From NCBI GenBank assembly GCA_903813345.2, contig CAIIXF020000011.1, forward strand, positions 16,973,754 through 17,033,753: a DNA stretch of 60,000 nt. The letters are read 5' to 3'. Shown piece by piece: positions 1 through 10,769 of the stretch (the first letter of the stretch is position 1; each line of letters begins with the position of its first letter). The DNA is from Owenia fusiformis. Its lineage: Eukaryota; Annelida; Polychaeta; Sabellida; Oweniidae. The notes beneath the pieces were generated by a model. That model was not told the DNA's origin. It saw only the letters and a list, made by a program, of their open reading frames with translations, and made no database searches. Both the position numbers and the translations under genes were made by a program.

Positions 1-439
1 TTTAAGGATATCTCTTTATTGTCTGTTAATATGAGTGAAATCGATGGGCTAGGATTTTTGTAATATTCTCTCAAACTTTGTCAATTCACCATGTTATCCT
101 ATGTCAGAAAAGTAAGTTGTTTTCTACCTTAGTTCAGTCTTGCCTTTTTATATGTTAACCTCTTTACTGGAGGCCGGGGAATTTAAAAAAAACTGTGTAT
201 TGAGTAGATACACTTTTAGGTACATTTTGGATACATTCTATTCACCTTATATTACACATTAAGCGCAGTCTCACAGATGCTTCAAAATGTATTATTTATC
301 AATCAAATAATCTTTCCTCTTAATTCCAAACCAGGAGTCTATCCCAGTCGCTTCCAAAACAACCAACGTATAAATATTCAAGTACATGTACGAAAAATAT
401 ACCCTCTCTGATGAAAAAAGGTGCATGGTCCTCTATCTG
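1..439. other. Intergenic AT-rich DNA, no gene seen
   Basis: I see no convincing coding frame, RNA gene or inverted repeat in this stretch. It ends where the CCCGTAAAA minisatellite starts. Confidence 0.5.
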
Positions 440-449
440 TCATACCATT

Positions 450-800
450 TTCAACATTATCAGACAAAAAATCTCCCGTAGATTTTTTGTTTTTCCGTAA
501 AAAATACCAAACTCCCGTACCATTTTCTCCCGTAAAAATCCCGTAAACTCCCGTACCGTATTTCTAATAAAACTCCCGTAAGTTTTTATAAAAATATGGC
601 CGTAAAATCTCCCGTATTTTTGTTGAAATCTCCCGTACAATCTCCCGTATTCTGGTATAACTCCCGTAAAATCTCCCGTATTCTTGGTATAACTCCCTTA
701 AAATCTCCCGTTTTCTGGTATAACTCCCGTAAAATCTCCCTTATTCTTGGTGTAACTCCCGTAAAATCTCCGTTTTTGCTGTCGAAATCTACCGTATTTA
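450..800. repeat. CCCGTAAAA minisatellite, array 1
   Basis: Degenerate tandem repeats of about 32 bp, built from the words CTCCCGTAAAATCTCCCGTA and TTCTGGTATAACTCC. The cleanest copies are at 600-780. Short open frames on both strands across the array have repetitive peptides of the type KSPVFWYNSRKIS and are by-products of the repeat, not genes. Related arrays lie at 13045-13325 and 14125-14310. Confidence 0.8.
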
Positions 801-839
801 AAAGGAATTTGACAAAGAGCGAGGGAAAGTATCGCAACA

Positions 840-2455
840 GATTTTTGACAGTAAATAATTTTTTTCTAGTAGTTTCTGGCTGTACAAAAATGAATGCATA
901 TGAAAGGCCAATGTATAATCTTTAAGAAAAATTCAAAGAATGGTTTCAAGATCAATTGGATTATCTCATAAGCCATGTTTAATCCACCCATCAACAAGCT
1001 TTTTTTCAAAATACAATCGTCATTTTCACCATCGTCCCTCATTTTTTTTACAATTTTCATGCAAAGTTACATTGTACTTGAACACATGTTTCATCACTTA
1101 AAATATATAAGGAACTCATTGTGGATTAGGATTATGATAATCCAATATAAGGGGATCCAATGGGGCCATGCTTTTAGTACAGCACACTCATATAAGATGT
1201 CATTAGTGTGCCATAAAGTTAGTTCAAAATGTTTGCATAAATGAATGGTTGGACTTGTTTGATCCCCTGCTGTTTGATCCCCTGTTTAATCAATTGAGCA
1301 TAACCTCAGCATTTCCCAAAAAATTCTGAATACCTGTCAAGTTGACTGTTTAATGTTTGAGTGCAGTTAAACCTGTGTGTGTGTGTAAGTTGCTAAGACA
1401 TTCTAAATACCTCTCTTTATGATAATTTCTATGATGCCTTATTATAGCATTTACTTTGAACAGGTTTTCTGTATCTTGTTTATCAGTAATGATTCACGAG
1501 GTATACAGTGCTATTAAAATCATAAATACAGTACAAGAATTTAGTACATCATACCTTTGCCAATAATTTTAGTAAGACAAATATTTTGATCCAGCTTCTG
1601 AAAAAACATTGAACATGTTTCTATATGATGATGTGTTATAACACACTTCCTTATTTGAGTATATCTCCAGATTGATTATTCAAATAATGAAATGAAGGAT
1701 GATATGCTACGAATAATTTTTGCATATTCATCAATTCAAGAAATGTTATCCTAAGAAAATGTTATGAGTAACATACACTCTTACTGTTAACATTAGGGAG
1801 ATTAAGCTTGCATATAAAATCGAAACGCCAACCTATGACCAATCGCCCATACAAATGCTTCGCTAAATATTTTAAAGTCCTTATTGAGAGTCTCTGAGAA
1901 CCACAATCAATACCATTGAGTGTGTGGTGTATACTACCTTTATCATTATTTCTAAGATTTACAATAACATCTTTTTAGCAAAATGTCCAATTTTCTTCCA
2001 TATTAATGTGAACAAATATAAACAAACATAGAATGATTCTATTGGTTGAGTCAACAATTTCAGTTATTAGGGAGGTTAAGATCGCACTATCTTGATGAAC
2101 GTACACATGGAATGTGTAAACTTATGGTCCCCTATTCACGGTGTTATAGCATGACGGTTACGTCAAGGCGATTTGCATTTTGCGGTAACGATAACAAAAA
2201 ATGGCGGATGGGAAAGGCAGCATGTCCTCTTTCTCGCCTGTAGGCAATATTCACAGATAAGATTTCCTTTTAAACTAGTTCCATTCGGTGACGTATATAT
2301 GGATGGTTATAAAGACTGGGTCAAATCTGCCAGGTGGTCTACAAGAAACATGAACCTCTTAAAATGCATGTTTACAAAAATAATTTAGGAGTGATGTAAA
2401 AGATGGCAATGTCTTTCAATAATAACATGCATAGGTGGGTGAACTACTCTTACTT
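840..2455. other. Non-coding stretch between minisatellite and foldback element
   Basis: No coding frame with family resemblance was found. A 23-bp phrase beginning GGTGTTATAGCATGACGG at 2141 recurs at 11449 in a different context, so part of this stretch is a dispersed repeat. The short open frames here lack codon structure or recognisable motifs. Confidence 0.4.
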
Positions 2456-2629
2456 AGGGACCCAGCCTGAATATTTTTGGTTTTGAATATTGGAGAGTAT
2501 TACGCGAGATTTTTTCATTTTCTTGTTGGAAAATATATTTATTTTATGATGTGGGGTGATATCTAGAGTTTGAGGCTTGCGAAAATAAGATATCCTCATC
2601 TTTATACCCCCCACCCAATAATTTCAGGG

Positions 2630-3700
2630 GGGTCAGAAGAAAATAGACTTTAATTCATAACTTTGGAAGTATATGAGATACAAACTTAATTTTTTCACCA
2701 CAATTTATAGAATAACATCAGTGATGCAGAAAAAAATATTTCAAACGAAAATAAGCTAATTTGCATAATTTAACCCTTAAACCGCCATAAAAACTATTAA
2801 ATAACAGAATGATAATAAACAACTTTTACTGTAATTGCCTTCATATGAAGTTATAACTTATGAAATAATTCCTAAAAATGCATCTATATATGTATATTAG
2901 ATGTGCAAAATATTAAAAGTGTATCTTATATAACGACTGTGAAAAATATTTCTCCCCTTACCCTAAAATTGAAGGGAGGGGGTCAAAAGAAAATAAACTT
3001 TAATTCATAACTTTGGAAGTATATAAGATACAAACTTAATTTTTTCACCAACATTTACAAAATAATATCAGTAATGGAGAAAAAAATATTTTGAACAAAA
3101 ATAAGCTAATTTGCATAATTTAACCCTTAAACCGCCATAAAAACTATTAAATGACAAAATGATAATATACGACATTTACTGTAATTACTTTCATAGGAAG
3201 TTATAACTTATGAAATAATTCCTAAAAATGCATCTATATATGTATAATAGATGTGAAAAATATTAAAAGTGCATCTTATATACAGATTGTGAAAAAATTT
3301 CTCCCCCTACCCAGATATTTCAGGGGGGTCAACTGAAAATGGACTTTAATTTATAACTTTGGAAGTATATGAGGTATAAACCTATTTGTTCACCAAAATT
3401 TATGTAATAACATCAGTAATTCAGAAAAAATATTTTTTTATGTGCAAATAAGCTAATTTGCATAATTTAACCCTTATACAGTAATAAAAACTGTTGAATG
3501 ACGAAGTGATAAAATATGGCATTTACTTTAATTGACTTCTTATGAAGTTATAACTTCGAGAAAACTTTTACAACAGATATACACAATATACAGAGGTTAT
3601 TTTATATAATGAGTGTGAAAAGAATCTTACACCCTACCTTAATAATTTTGAGGGCTCGGGGGAGGGGGGGGGGGGGGGGGGTTAAAGAAAATAATAGACT
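2630..3700. repeat. Left-arm tandem subrepeats of the foldback element
   Basis: Three clear units and one decayed unit of about 340 bp. Each has a G-rich 'CAGGGGGGTCA' start, then TTTAATTCATAACTTTGGAAG, a segment ending AAGCTAATTTGCATAATTTAA, and a CATCTATATATGTATA box. A G homopolymer of about 18 bases sits at 3661-3681. Confidence 0.8.
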
Positions 3701-3934
3701 TTAACTCATAGCTTTGAAATCATTTAAGAAAGAGCTTATATTTCTTCGCTGAAAATTGAGAAATCACATCAATAATGAAACAAATATTACATGGGAAAAA
3801 TACTATATTTCAACTAATTTGCATAATTTAAGCTTCAAACAGTCATGAGAATCATTATAAGGCAAAGTGGTTCTATACTGAAATTGACTTCACATGAAGT
3901 AAGGACTTTGACAATATATCCTTTCTTAATACTA

Positions 3935-4697
3935 GCATTTAAATGGAAAATGATATCAACAATTATGAAGCTATTTTTCCCAACTATTTCAATGCCCATG
4001 GAGATTTTCATAGATATAATATTAGAGACAAATCAAACTTCACCCTTCCTAAAGCAAAAACTGAAAATTATGGCAAAAAACAATAGCCTTTAGTGGTTCA
4101 TCCATATGGAACAATCTCCCAGAAGAAATAAAAAAGTCACATTCCATTTCTTTTCTTAAATCAAAACTGAAGAAGCGTATTATCTTAGCTTATTAATCAT
4201 TAGTTGACTATATCATTTCTTGTTTCTTCAGTAAGAAGGGTAGGCTCTCAAAGGAGGTACATGGGCCAACCCGGGGGCTGCTCCAAATTACTTTTGATCT
4301 AAAATAATAATTCTGACCATACCAACCTTGGGGAAGGTAAAATAATAACTAATATTTTATAAGAATCACACTTTTAAAGATTATTTGCGTCAATGCGGTA
4401 GCCTGGCATCTTTAAATAATAATTAATGAAGCTACACATTCATAAAATTTCCCCATGGCATATGGCACCTTCTTGGCTTCAAATGAAACGAGCATCATGG
4501 ATCCCCCATACCTTTATTTATTATAATCTAACTTTTGTGATTACATTCTGGTTTGATTCGTTGACAACATAATGATATACTTCATGATTTAACTACTATA
4601 TGTACGGGTATTTAAGCATCACCTGTGGTGCCACCTATTATTAATAATATGTGTACACATAATGATTAAATGTATGAATAAATTGAGTTGAATTGAA
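3935..4697 (+). mobile_element. LINE 3'-end fragment, copy 1
   Basis: A fragment of about 760 bp closely similar to 12300-13047. It encodes the C-terminal end of a non-LTR reverse-transcriptase ORF: a W-N-x-LP-EEIKKS phrase and FLKSKLKK are readable at about 4095-4180. An indel in the A-run near 4077 breaks the frame relative to copy 2. After a 3' UTR the fragment ends in the TTGAATTGAA-type short-repeat tail typical of many LINE 3' ends. It lies inside the core of the foldback element and is therefore nested. Confidence 0.75.
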
Positions 4698-5110
4698 CTT
4701 GCGATGTTTCAGAATAACCCTTAAAAAGGTAACCATAACAATTCTAAAGTTTATTGAACCACATTCACTGTGAGGACTGGTGTTATATTCTAGGTTGTAG
4801 GTACCTGATGCAGTGAAAATGTCATCATATATGTTTGGGTTAATCCACTTATTCCCGTCCACACTCATTTTCCTTTGAGCTGCATCTGTACCTGCAGTGG
4901 CACATGGGCAAGTGGTTTAACATATTGCTTTGTCCTTGTATCGTTTGCATTTGCAAAATGACTTTGAGATTTTTGTTATATCAAGTTTCGGTTTTTTGGT
5001 CATTTTAATGGTCTCAAGAGTAATATGAACCACTTGACATCCAAATCCATTCCCTGGCTCTGGAATCTCAAAAAGTGGTTTGTCCATATTCATTGAAATG
5101 TACAATTGTT
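4640..5110 (-). pseudogene. Decayed coding remnant with Cys-x-Cys pattern, unknown family
   Basis: On the minus strand, two consecutive open stretches in one frame (5105-4917 and 4914-4641) are separated by a single stop. Around that stop the reading gives FCKCKRYKD..., then TCPCATAGTD..., a spacing reminiscent of Cys-x-Cys zinc-binding modules found in some transposon and host proteins. No start, splice sites or family match can be defended. It is probably an old transposon coding fragment in the foldback core, but could be chance. Confidence 0.25.
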
Positions 5111-5836
5111 ATAAACCAAAGATGCATCCATAGTTAGTGGTAATGCTCTAATATCATTTTGGATGCTGCAAACAAGTGTAATGCATCCAATGATAGTTTG
5201 TTTTTATTTTGAAATATAAACAAAAATAACACAACTTCCCTAGACCAGAGATCATGCCCATGTGGACAGTCAATAGAGACAGAAACTCACTTTAAAGTAG
5301 AATGTCATATGTTTGAAAATGAACGATTAAGTCTGTTTGCCTAAATGACTGATATCCATAGTGACTTTAACATGTATACAAGTCTAGGAAAATATTGTAT
5401 AATAATGAATGAAAAAAGCTGTTCAAAGGACACTTGGAAAATGTATGATAAAGATGTTAGTCAAATAGTTTCATGCGATGGTCCCTAATAGGTCGGCATC
5501 AACCAGGAATTGTTTTAATTTATGTATGTATCTTAATGTAACATCTTTAGTGCGTTAGACTTTAATTAATAAATTTACTACTACTACTAGTATAATATTG
5601 TTTCCATGTAATATTTGTTTCATTCTTGATGTGATTTCTGAATTTTCTGGCGAAGAAATACATTGTATAAGCTCTTTCTTATACGATTTCAAAGTTATGA
5701 ATCAAAGTTTATTATTTTCTTTTAACTTCCCCCAACCCTAAAATATTAGGGTAGGGTGTGAGATTCTTTTCACACTCATTATATACAATACCCTTTTTAT
5801 ATTGTGCATAACCGTTGTAAATGTATTTCTTAGAGG

Positions 5837-5949
5837 TTATGTCACTATCGTGGCATATATGCCCGATGTCTCAGTGATATATGGCCCGACCTTGGGAGGG
5901 ACATTGATCTCTGAGAACCGAGGGCATATGTGCCACGATAGTGACATAA
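5837..5949. mobile_element. Small hairpin MITE inside foldback arm
   Basis: About 113 bp bounded by TTATGTCACTATCGTGGCAT and its near-perfect inverse, GCCACGATAGTGACATAA. Inner sequence also pairs (TATGCCC/GGGCATATG). There is no coding capacity. Confidence 0.75.
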
Positions 5950-5955
5950 ACGATT

Positions 5956-6210
5956 TATAACATACCTATGATGATGTAGACTGGTCAGAGAGTACCGTTT
6001 TCTTATAGAATTGACAAACAAATGGTTTGAAAATGATTGAAATGAGTTAAGAAAAATTGCTCACGCAGTTTTATCTTCGATTGATTAGTTATGACGTCAG
6101 CGCCTTGACCAATCAGAAAGTTAGCGGGCGCGGGCTTTTCAAAACTTATATTGGCCCGCTCCGCTGTCTTGTGTACACCTTGCATTCTACATCATCATAG
6201 GTATGTTATA
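5956..6210. mobile_element. TIR MITE inside foldback arm
   Basis: 255 bp with perfect inverted ends, TATAACATACCTATGATGAT at 5956 and its complement ending at 6210. The foldback-arm sequence stops before this block and resumes after it at about 6215 (AGGAATTATTTCAC), so it is a later insertion together with the neighbouring hairpin. Confidence 0.8.
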
Positions 6211-7337
6211 ATAGGAATTATTTCACAAGTTATAACTTCATAGAAGTCAATTAAAGTAAATTTCGTATTTCATCACTTTGTCATTTAACGATTTTTATGA
6301 CTGTATAAGGGTTAAATTATGCAAATTAGCTTATTTTCATATCAAGATATTTTTTCTGAATTACTGACGTTATAACATAAATTTTGGTGAAAGAATTAAG
6401 TTTGTACCTCATATACTTCCAAAGTTATGAATTAAAGTCCATTTCCATTTGACCCCCCTCAAATATCTGGGTAGGGGGACAAATTTTTTTCAGCGTCGTT
6501 ATGTAAGATACACTTTTAATATTTTGCACATCTGTTATACATATATAGATGCATTTTTAGGAATTACTTTATTTGTTAAAACTTCATGAGAGGTCAATTA
6601 GAGTAAATGTCGTATTTTATCGCATCGTCATTTAACAGTTTTTATGACTGTATAAGGGTTAAATTATGCAAATTAGCTTATTTGCGTATCAAAAATATTT
6701 TTTCTGAATTACTGATGTTATTACATAAACTTTGGTGAAAAAATTAAGTTTGTACCTCATATACTTCCAAAATTATGAATTAAAGTCCATTTTTATTTGA
6801 CCCCCTCCCCTCAAAAATCTGGGTAGGGGGAGAATTTTTTTCACAGTCTTTATGTAAGATACACTTCTAATATTTTGCACATCTATTATACATATATAGA
6901 TGCATTTTTAGGAATTATTTCATAAGTTATAACTTCATATGAAGGCAATAACAGTAAATGTGATATAACATCATTTCGTCATTTACTCGTTTTTATGGCA
7001 GTTTAAGGGTTAAATTATACAAATTAGCTTTTTTTTAATTCAAAATATTTTTTTCTTCATTACTGATGTTATTTTATAAATTTTGGTGAAAAAATTAAGT
7101 TTGTATCTCATATACTTCCAAAGTTATGAATTAAAGTCTATTTTCTTCTGACCCCCCTAAAATTATAGGGCGGGGGGTATAAAGATGAAGATATCTTATT
7201 TTCGCAAGTCTCAAACTCTAGATATCACCCCACATCATAAAAGTAACTTATTTTCCAACAAGATCTGAAAAAATCGCGCGTAATACTTTCCAATATCCAT
7301 TTTCACTTTCTAGCTGTTTCTCAGAACTTGGGTCCCT

Positions 7338-7839
7338 GAGTATCTTGTGTGTTGTGTTTTAATCCTGCATTCACTGACTGAGTTAGCCTATTGAAAAATC
7401 ATAGAGATTAATAATACAAACAGTAATACTATGAATACTTCTAGTTCAAGCTCAAATAGCGCTTTCAGGGTCCTGTGTTGAAATACTAGATCACCTTATG
7501 TGCATGAATTTTCAAGAGAAACCATCAGTGCAAGCAATTAAATGAAAGCATCATCCGAACATCACTTGAAAAGTACTAAAGTGGTGAAAAATTGCAGGAT
7601 GTTGACAGAAAATGTGCCTAGGGGAGAGGGTCGTCTCTCAACCCCCCTCCTCCCCCTCCCTGGTCACGGGACTAATACATGTGATATGGCAAAGTCCAAT
7701 TCATAGATTAAGTTTCCCTTGCAGTCTTGTTGGCATTTTTATTAGAGTTCATGTTTTGTTTATGTTAATGGGTGAGTGGAAGACCCTTGGGTGGGAATCA
7801 AATATAAAATGTTTTCTAAAATATATATTTTTTTTTAAT
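7338..7839. other. Spacer between foldback element and LINE
   Basis: Nothing recognisable. A short open frame at 7612-7953 (+) overlaps the LINE 3' end and has no supporting features. Confidence 0.4.
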
Positions 7840-7995
7840 TTTTTTATTTATTTATTTAGACACTACACTATTTGTAACAGTGGCACTCTCAATGGGTGCG
7901 TCTATACTCAAAAGTTAAAACTTTGTATACATGGCTTAAAGAAACTTAACTAAAATCACTTTAAAAACATTCATTATGCATTAAAAAATATAAAA

Positions 7996-10539
7996 TCAGA
8001 AGATGTTCTTCAGTAATATTTTATTTAATCTATCTACCGTGACGCTAATATCATGTCCACCTAAAATCCTGGCCTCATCGCCTATTATCCATTTTAATTT
8101 ATCACTTGTTTCTGACTCAAGGTATACTTCTAAAACTGGACTAGGGACTTGATTTTTCATTTCCAAATAAAACTTGTTTCTCGCAGTTTCATAAGAGGGG
8201 CATTCAAAAAGTCTGTGCTCCAGGGTTTCGATTTTGTCTGGGCACTCTTCACAGTAGGGTGAAATGGGTGGGTTAAGATTTTTCCATTTGGATTTCTCTG
8301 AGTTGAGATTAAACTTACCAGCACGTGCTAAAAATTTTATGCGTGACGACTGGAAGTCATAATCATTATAAAGGTATGTTGCTCTTCCCTTTTTTGGGAT
8401 CAGATTAAGTTGATGGTATTTGTCGAGACTACTTTTTTCCAAAATACCATCATTTATGTACTTTTTTGAGAGATCTAGTATCTGTTTATGGTAACTGTAC
8501 GAAATATTTTCGGCAGTTTCAGAGATACCGCTTAATTGCATCAGTTTGAGGGTAGCATCAATATGTTTAACATAGTTCCAGTGGTTCCCTTTGCCCATTT
8601 CAAACCTTTTCTCCATGCTAGCTAATAGTCTTGCATTAAGTGAAGTTGGTTTTTTAGATTTGATATAAATATAGTACTCAACTTGTCTTTTTAAAACCGT
8701 ATATTTCATGGGGGTCCAACCCAAATCAGACACAATGGCTTCGTATGCTGGTGTGCCTTTAATATCAAATATAGCGCGGCCTGCATTATATTGCATTGAC
8801 TTAAGGCGCGTTTCATAAGATTTATTGTCCGAAGCCCATATAGCACATGAGTGAAGGACACTGGATAAGAGTTTACTTTTATAAAGTTGGTTTCCAAAGT
8901 CAATTCGTTTAACATTCATATGTCTATTTAATGTGTATTTGATATAGCCATTAAGCTTTTTTGCTTTTAGGGCTGTTTCATTCATGTGGTCATTGTCTCT
9001 AAGGTTTTTGTGGAAAATATAACCTAAATATTTGTAGGAATGCACTTCACTCAGTTTCAAGTCTCCAAATGACCATTCTTTTGTCTTGTCTGTTTTCTTC
9101 CCAATAACCATAACTTTCGATTTCTTCTGACTAAAGTTAAAACCCCATTTGACTGCGAATTCATTAACAATTTTGAGCATGGCATTCAGTTCATTTTCAG
9201 TGTTAGCAAAGAGGACAATGTCATCTGCAAACATGAGTGTTGGAATAAGTTGTTCTTCAAATTTTATACCCACTTTTGCATTTATCAGCTGGTCATATAG
9301 ATCAGTCATTATGATGGAGAACAGAGTTGTAGATAAGACACAGCCCTGTTTAACTCCATATGGTTGAGTGAACCAATCTGTTTCATTTCCATTTCCGAAG
9401 GCAACTTTAGTCTTATTATCATGATACATTTGCCGTAATAGTCTCCACAACTTACCTCTAACTCCTTTTTTCCAAAGTGCCAAAAACATCCGGTCGCGAT
9501 CGATTACATCATACGCTTTTGAAATGTCTAAAAATGCCAGGTATGTGCTTTTTCGTTCACTTTTTCTAAGACTGCATAAAGCTTTCATCGTAAATATGTT
9601 ATTTTCTAATCTTAGACCTTTTCGAAACGCCCCTTGAAATTCTCCAAAAATATTTTCTTCTTCGCAGAAAGAGGTAAGTTGGACATTTACAATTGAACAA
9701 AATAGCTTGTATACATTTGAGGTCACTGTAATACCTCTATAATTATCTTGGATATTTTGATCTCCACTTTTATGAAGTGGTTTAAGAACACCCTCCTTCC
9801 ACTGTACTGGGAATTTTTCAAAGTCTTTGCACTGGGTAAAAATATCGAAAAGTGTTTCACAAATTGCCTGGCCGCCATATTTTAAAAATTCGTTTGGAAT
9901 TAAATCTGTACCCATGGCTTTGCCATTGGTCAACTTCTTAATGTGAGTTGCAAGGCATTCCCTGTCAAAATATACTTGATCAATTATGCTTTTCGTAGGG
10001 TCCGCTGTGTCTGTAAGATTCATTTCCATATGTTTAAGGTCTTTGGAAAAATCATTGACAGAGGAATGTTTATTGCGATTTTTATTACCGGCCTTTGCCC
10101 AATATTCCCTAATAATAGCAGAGACTTGTTTGGGGTCATCGATAATGATATCTGGGTACTTTGGGTGAGCAATTCTAATAGGGGCATTACTTTTTTGATT
10201 AAACATATTTAAGGTGTTCCAGTATGATTTGGAGCTTGAAGATTTATTGCTTGCATTCTTAGTAATAACCTTAATGTGATTTTCAATCATTTTCCTTTTA
10301 ATGTATAATGTAACTTTTTCTTTTCTTTCTAAATAAATGTTCCAAATGTCTTGAAAAGCCTCGAGATCTGTGATTCCCGATGCTCTCCAAAACCTGCAAA
10401 ATTTGTTAGCTTCTTTGCGATTTTTGATTAGTTGCTTCAGTTCATTGTCCCAAAATGATCGCAGTTTATGGGAAATAGTCTTGTGACCTATTACCTCATT
10501 TGCTACATCTAATATTATTTCACGCCAATTAAGCCACAT
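7996..10539 (-). CDS. LINE reverse transcriptase, 847 codons open
   Basis: Non-LTR reverse transcriptase, which would copy its own RNA at a nicked chromosomal target. Seen in order: an N-terminal linker rich in Lys/Trp (residues 1-190), the fingers motif NGKAMGTDLIPNEFLK at about 205-220, the palm motif FLDISKAYD at about 345, GVKQGCVLS at about 390, the catalytic FADD at 437-440 (codons at 9231-9220), and a C-terminal CEEC-x8-H-x4-C zinc knuckle at about 763-780. The frame has no stop, so this copy is young. The annotated Met is only the first ATG: coding continues upstream in frame to about 10618, where a one-base shift separates it from the endonuclease remnant. There is no host-gene context; it lies in repeat DNA. 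Confidence 0.9.
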   Translation of the reverse strand: MWLNWREIILDVANEVIGHKTISHKLRSFWDNELKQLIKNRKEANKFCRFWRASGITDLEAFQDIWNIYLERKEKVTLYIKRKMIENHIKVITKNASNKSSSSKSYWNTLNMFNQKSNAPIRIAHPKYPDIIIDDPKQVSAIIREYWAKAGNKNRNKHSSVNDFSKDLKHMEMNLTDTADPTKSIIDQVYFDRECLATHIKKLTNGKAMGTDLIPNEFLKYGGQAICETLFDIFTQCKDFEKFPVQWKEGVLKPLHKSGDQNIQDNYRGITVTSNVYKLFCSIVNVQLTSFCEEENIFGEFQGAFRKGLRLENNIFTMKALCSLRKSERKSTYLAFLDISKAYDVIDRDRMFLALWKKGVRGKLWRLLRQMYHDNKTKVAFGNGNETDWFTQPYGVKQGCVLSTTLFSIIMTDLYDQLINAKVGIKFEEQLIPTLMFADDIVLFANTENELNAMLKIVNEFAVKWGFNFSQKKSKVMVIGKKTDKTKEWSFGDLKLSEVHSYKYLGYIFHKNLRDNDHMNETALKAKKLNGYIKYTLNRHMNVKRIDFGNQLYKSKLLSSVLHSCAIWASDNKSYETRLKSMQYNAGRAIFDIKGTPAYEAIVSDLGWTPMKYTVLKRQVEYYIYIKSKKPTSLNARLLASMEKRFEMGKGNHWNYVKHIDATLKLMQLSGISETAENISYSYHKQILDLSKKYINDGILEKSSLDKYHQLNLIPKKGRATYLYNDYDFQSSRIKFLARAGKFNLNSEKSKWKNLNPPISPYCEECPDKIETLEHRLFECPSYETARNKFYLEMKNQVPSPVLEVYLESETSDKLKWIIGDEARILGGHDISVTVDRLNKILLKNIF

Positions 10540-10625
10540 TTCATCCAGGGATTTAAAACTTGATGATTTCCAATTGCTTAATCTAAAAGATAGTTTTTCC
10601 TCAAATAACTTCCAGTCAGAATAAT

Positions 10626-10765
10626 TTATCTATTTTCCAGATTTTGGGACTTTCTCGGTTCTCTGGGAAAGGTCCAGATATATTATCTGCTTTTGCAGCC
10701 TGAATATTAAAGTATGATATAAGCATACAGTGGTCACTACCGATATATATTTGAAATACTTTGTG
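10626..10765 (-). pseudogene. LINE endonuclease C-terminal remnant
   Basis: Reads IYIGSDHCMLISYFN on the minus strand. The SDH phrase is the conserved catalytic His motif at the end of apurinic-type LINE endonucleases. It continues to WKIDKL and then needs a one-base shift near 10620 to join the reverse-transcriptase frame (SDWKLFEEKL...). An in-frame stop lies just upstream of the motif, so the remaining endonuclease is absent. Confidence 0.8.
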
Positions 10766-10769
10766 TATG

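Larger units (their letters stand above)
5640..7170. repeat. Right-arm tandem subrepeats of the foldback element
   Basis: Inverted counterpart of the left-arm units. The phrases TTAAATTATGCAAATTAGCTT and CCAAAGTTATGAATTAAAGT recur about every 340-370 bp. A MITE-like insertion splits the first unit at 5836-6214. Confidence 0.8.
2456..7337. mobile_element. Foldback element with long inverted arms of tandem subrepeats
   Basis: The outer ends are inverted: AGGGACCCA at 2456 and TGGGTCCCT ending at 7337. The next 170 bp or so match closely in inverse, including GATGTGGGGTGATATCTAGA (left) and its complement (right, about 7210-7240). Each arm then holds about four tandem subrepeats of roughly 340 bp. 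In the left arm these share 'ctttaattcataactttgg' near 2650, 3000 and 3340. In the right arm the complement occurs near 5690, 6420, 6770 and 7120. The core between about 3845 and 5640 carries unrelated inserted material, and the right arm is interrupted at 5836-6214. No transposase frame is visible, so the element is non-autonomous or decayed. This architecture is known for foldback-type DNA transposons; the family is not assigned. Confidence 0.8.
7840..10765 (-). mobile_element. 5'-truncated non-LTR retrotransposon (LINE), minus strand
   Basis: The element runs from the C-terminal end of an endonuclease domain (10765-10626) through an 847-codon reverse-transcriptase frame (10539-7996) to a 3' UTR and an A-rich tail (TAAATAAATAAATAAAAAAA on the minus strand, 7860-7840). 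Most of the endonuclease and any ORF1 are missing, as expected from incomplete target-primed reverse transcription. The clade is not assigned; the FADD form and the C-terminal CCHC motif are compatible with several LINE groups. Confidence 0.9.

Noticed and set aside
450-800. CRISPR-like array
   Set aside because: The repeats have no unique spacers, and the window is from an animal genome.
596-925. 109-codon plus-strand frame and overlapping minus frames
   Set aside because: They are translations of the CCCGTAAAA minisatellite and lack any domain or splice support.
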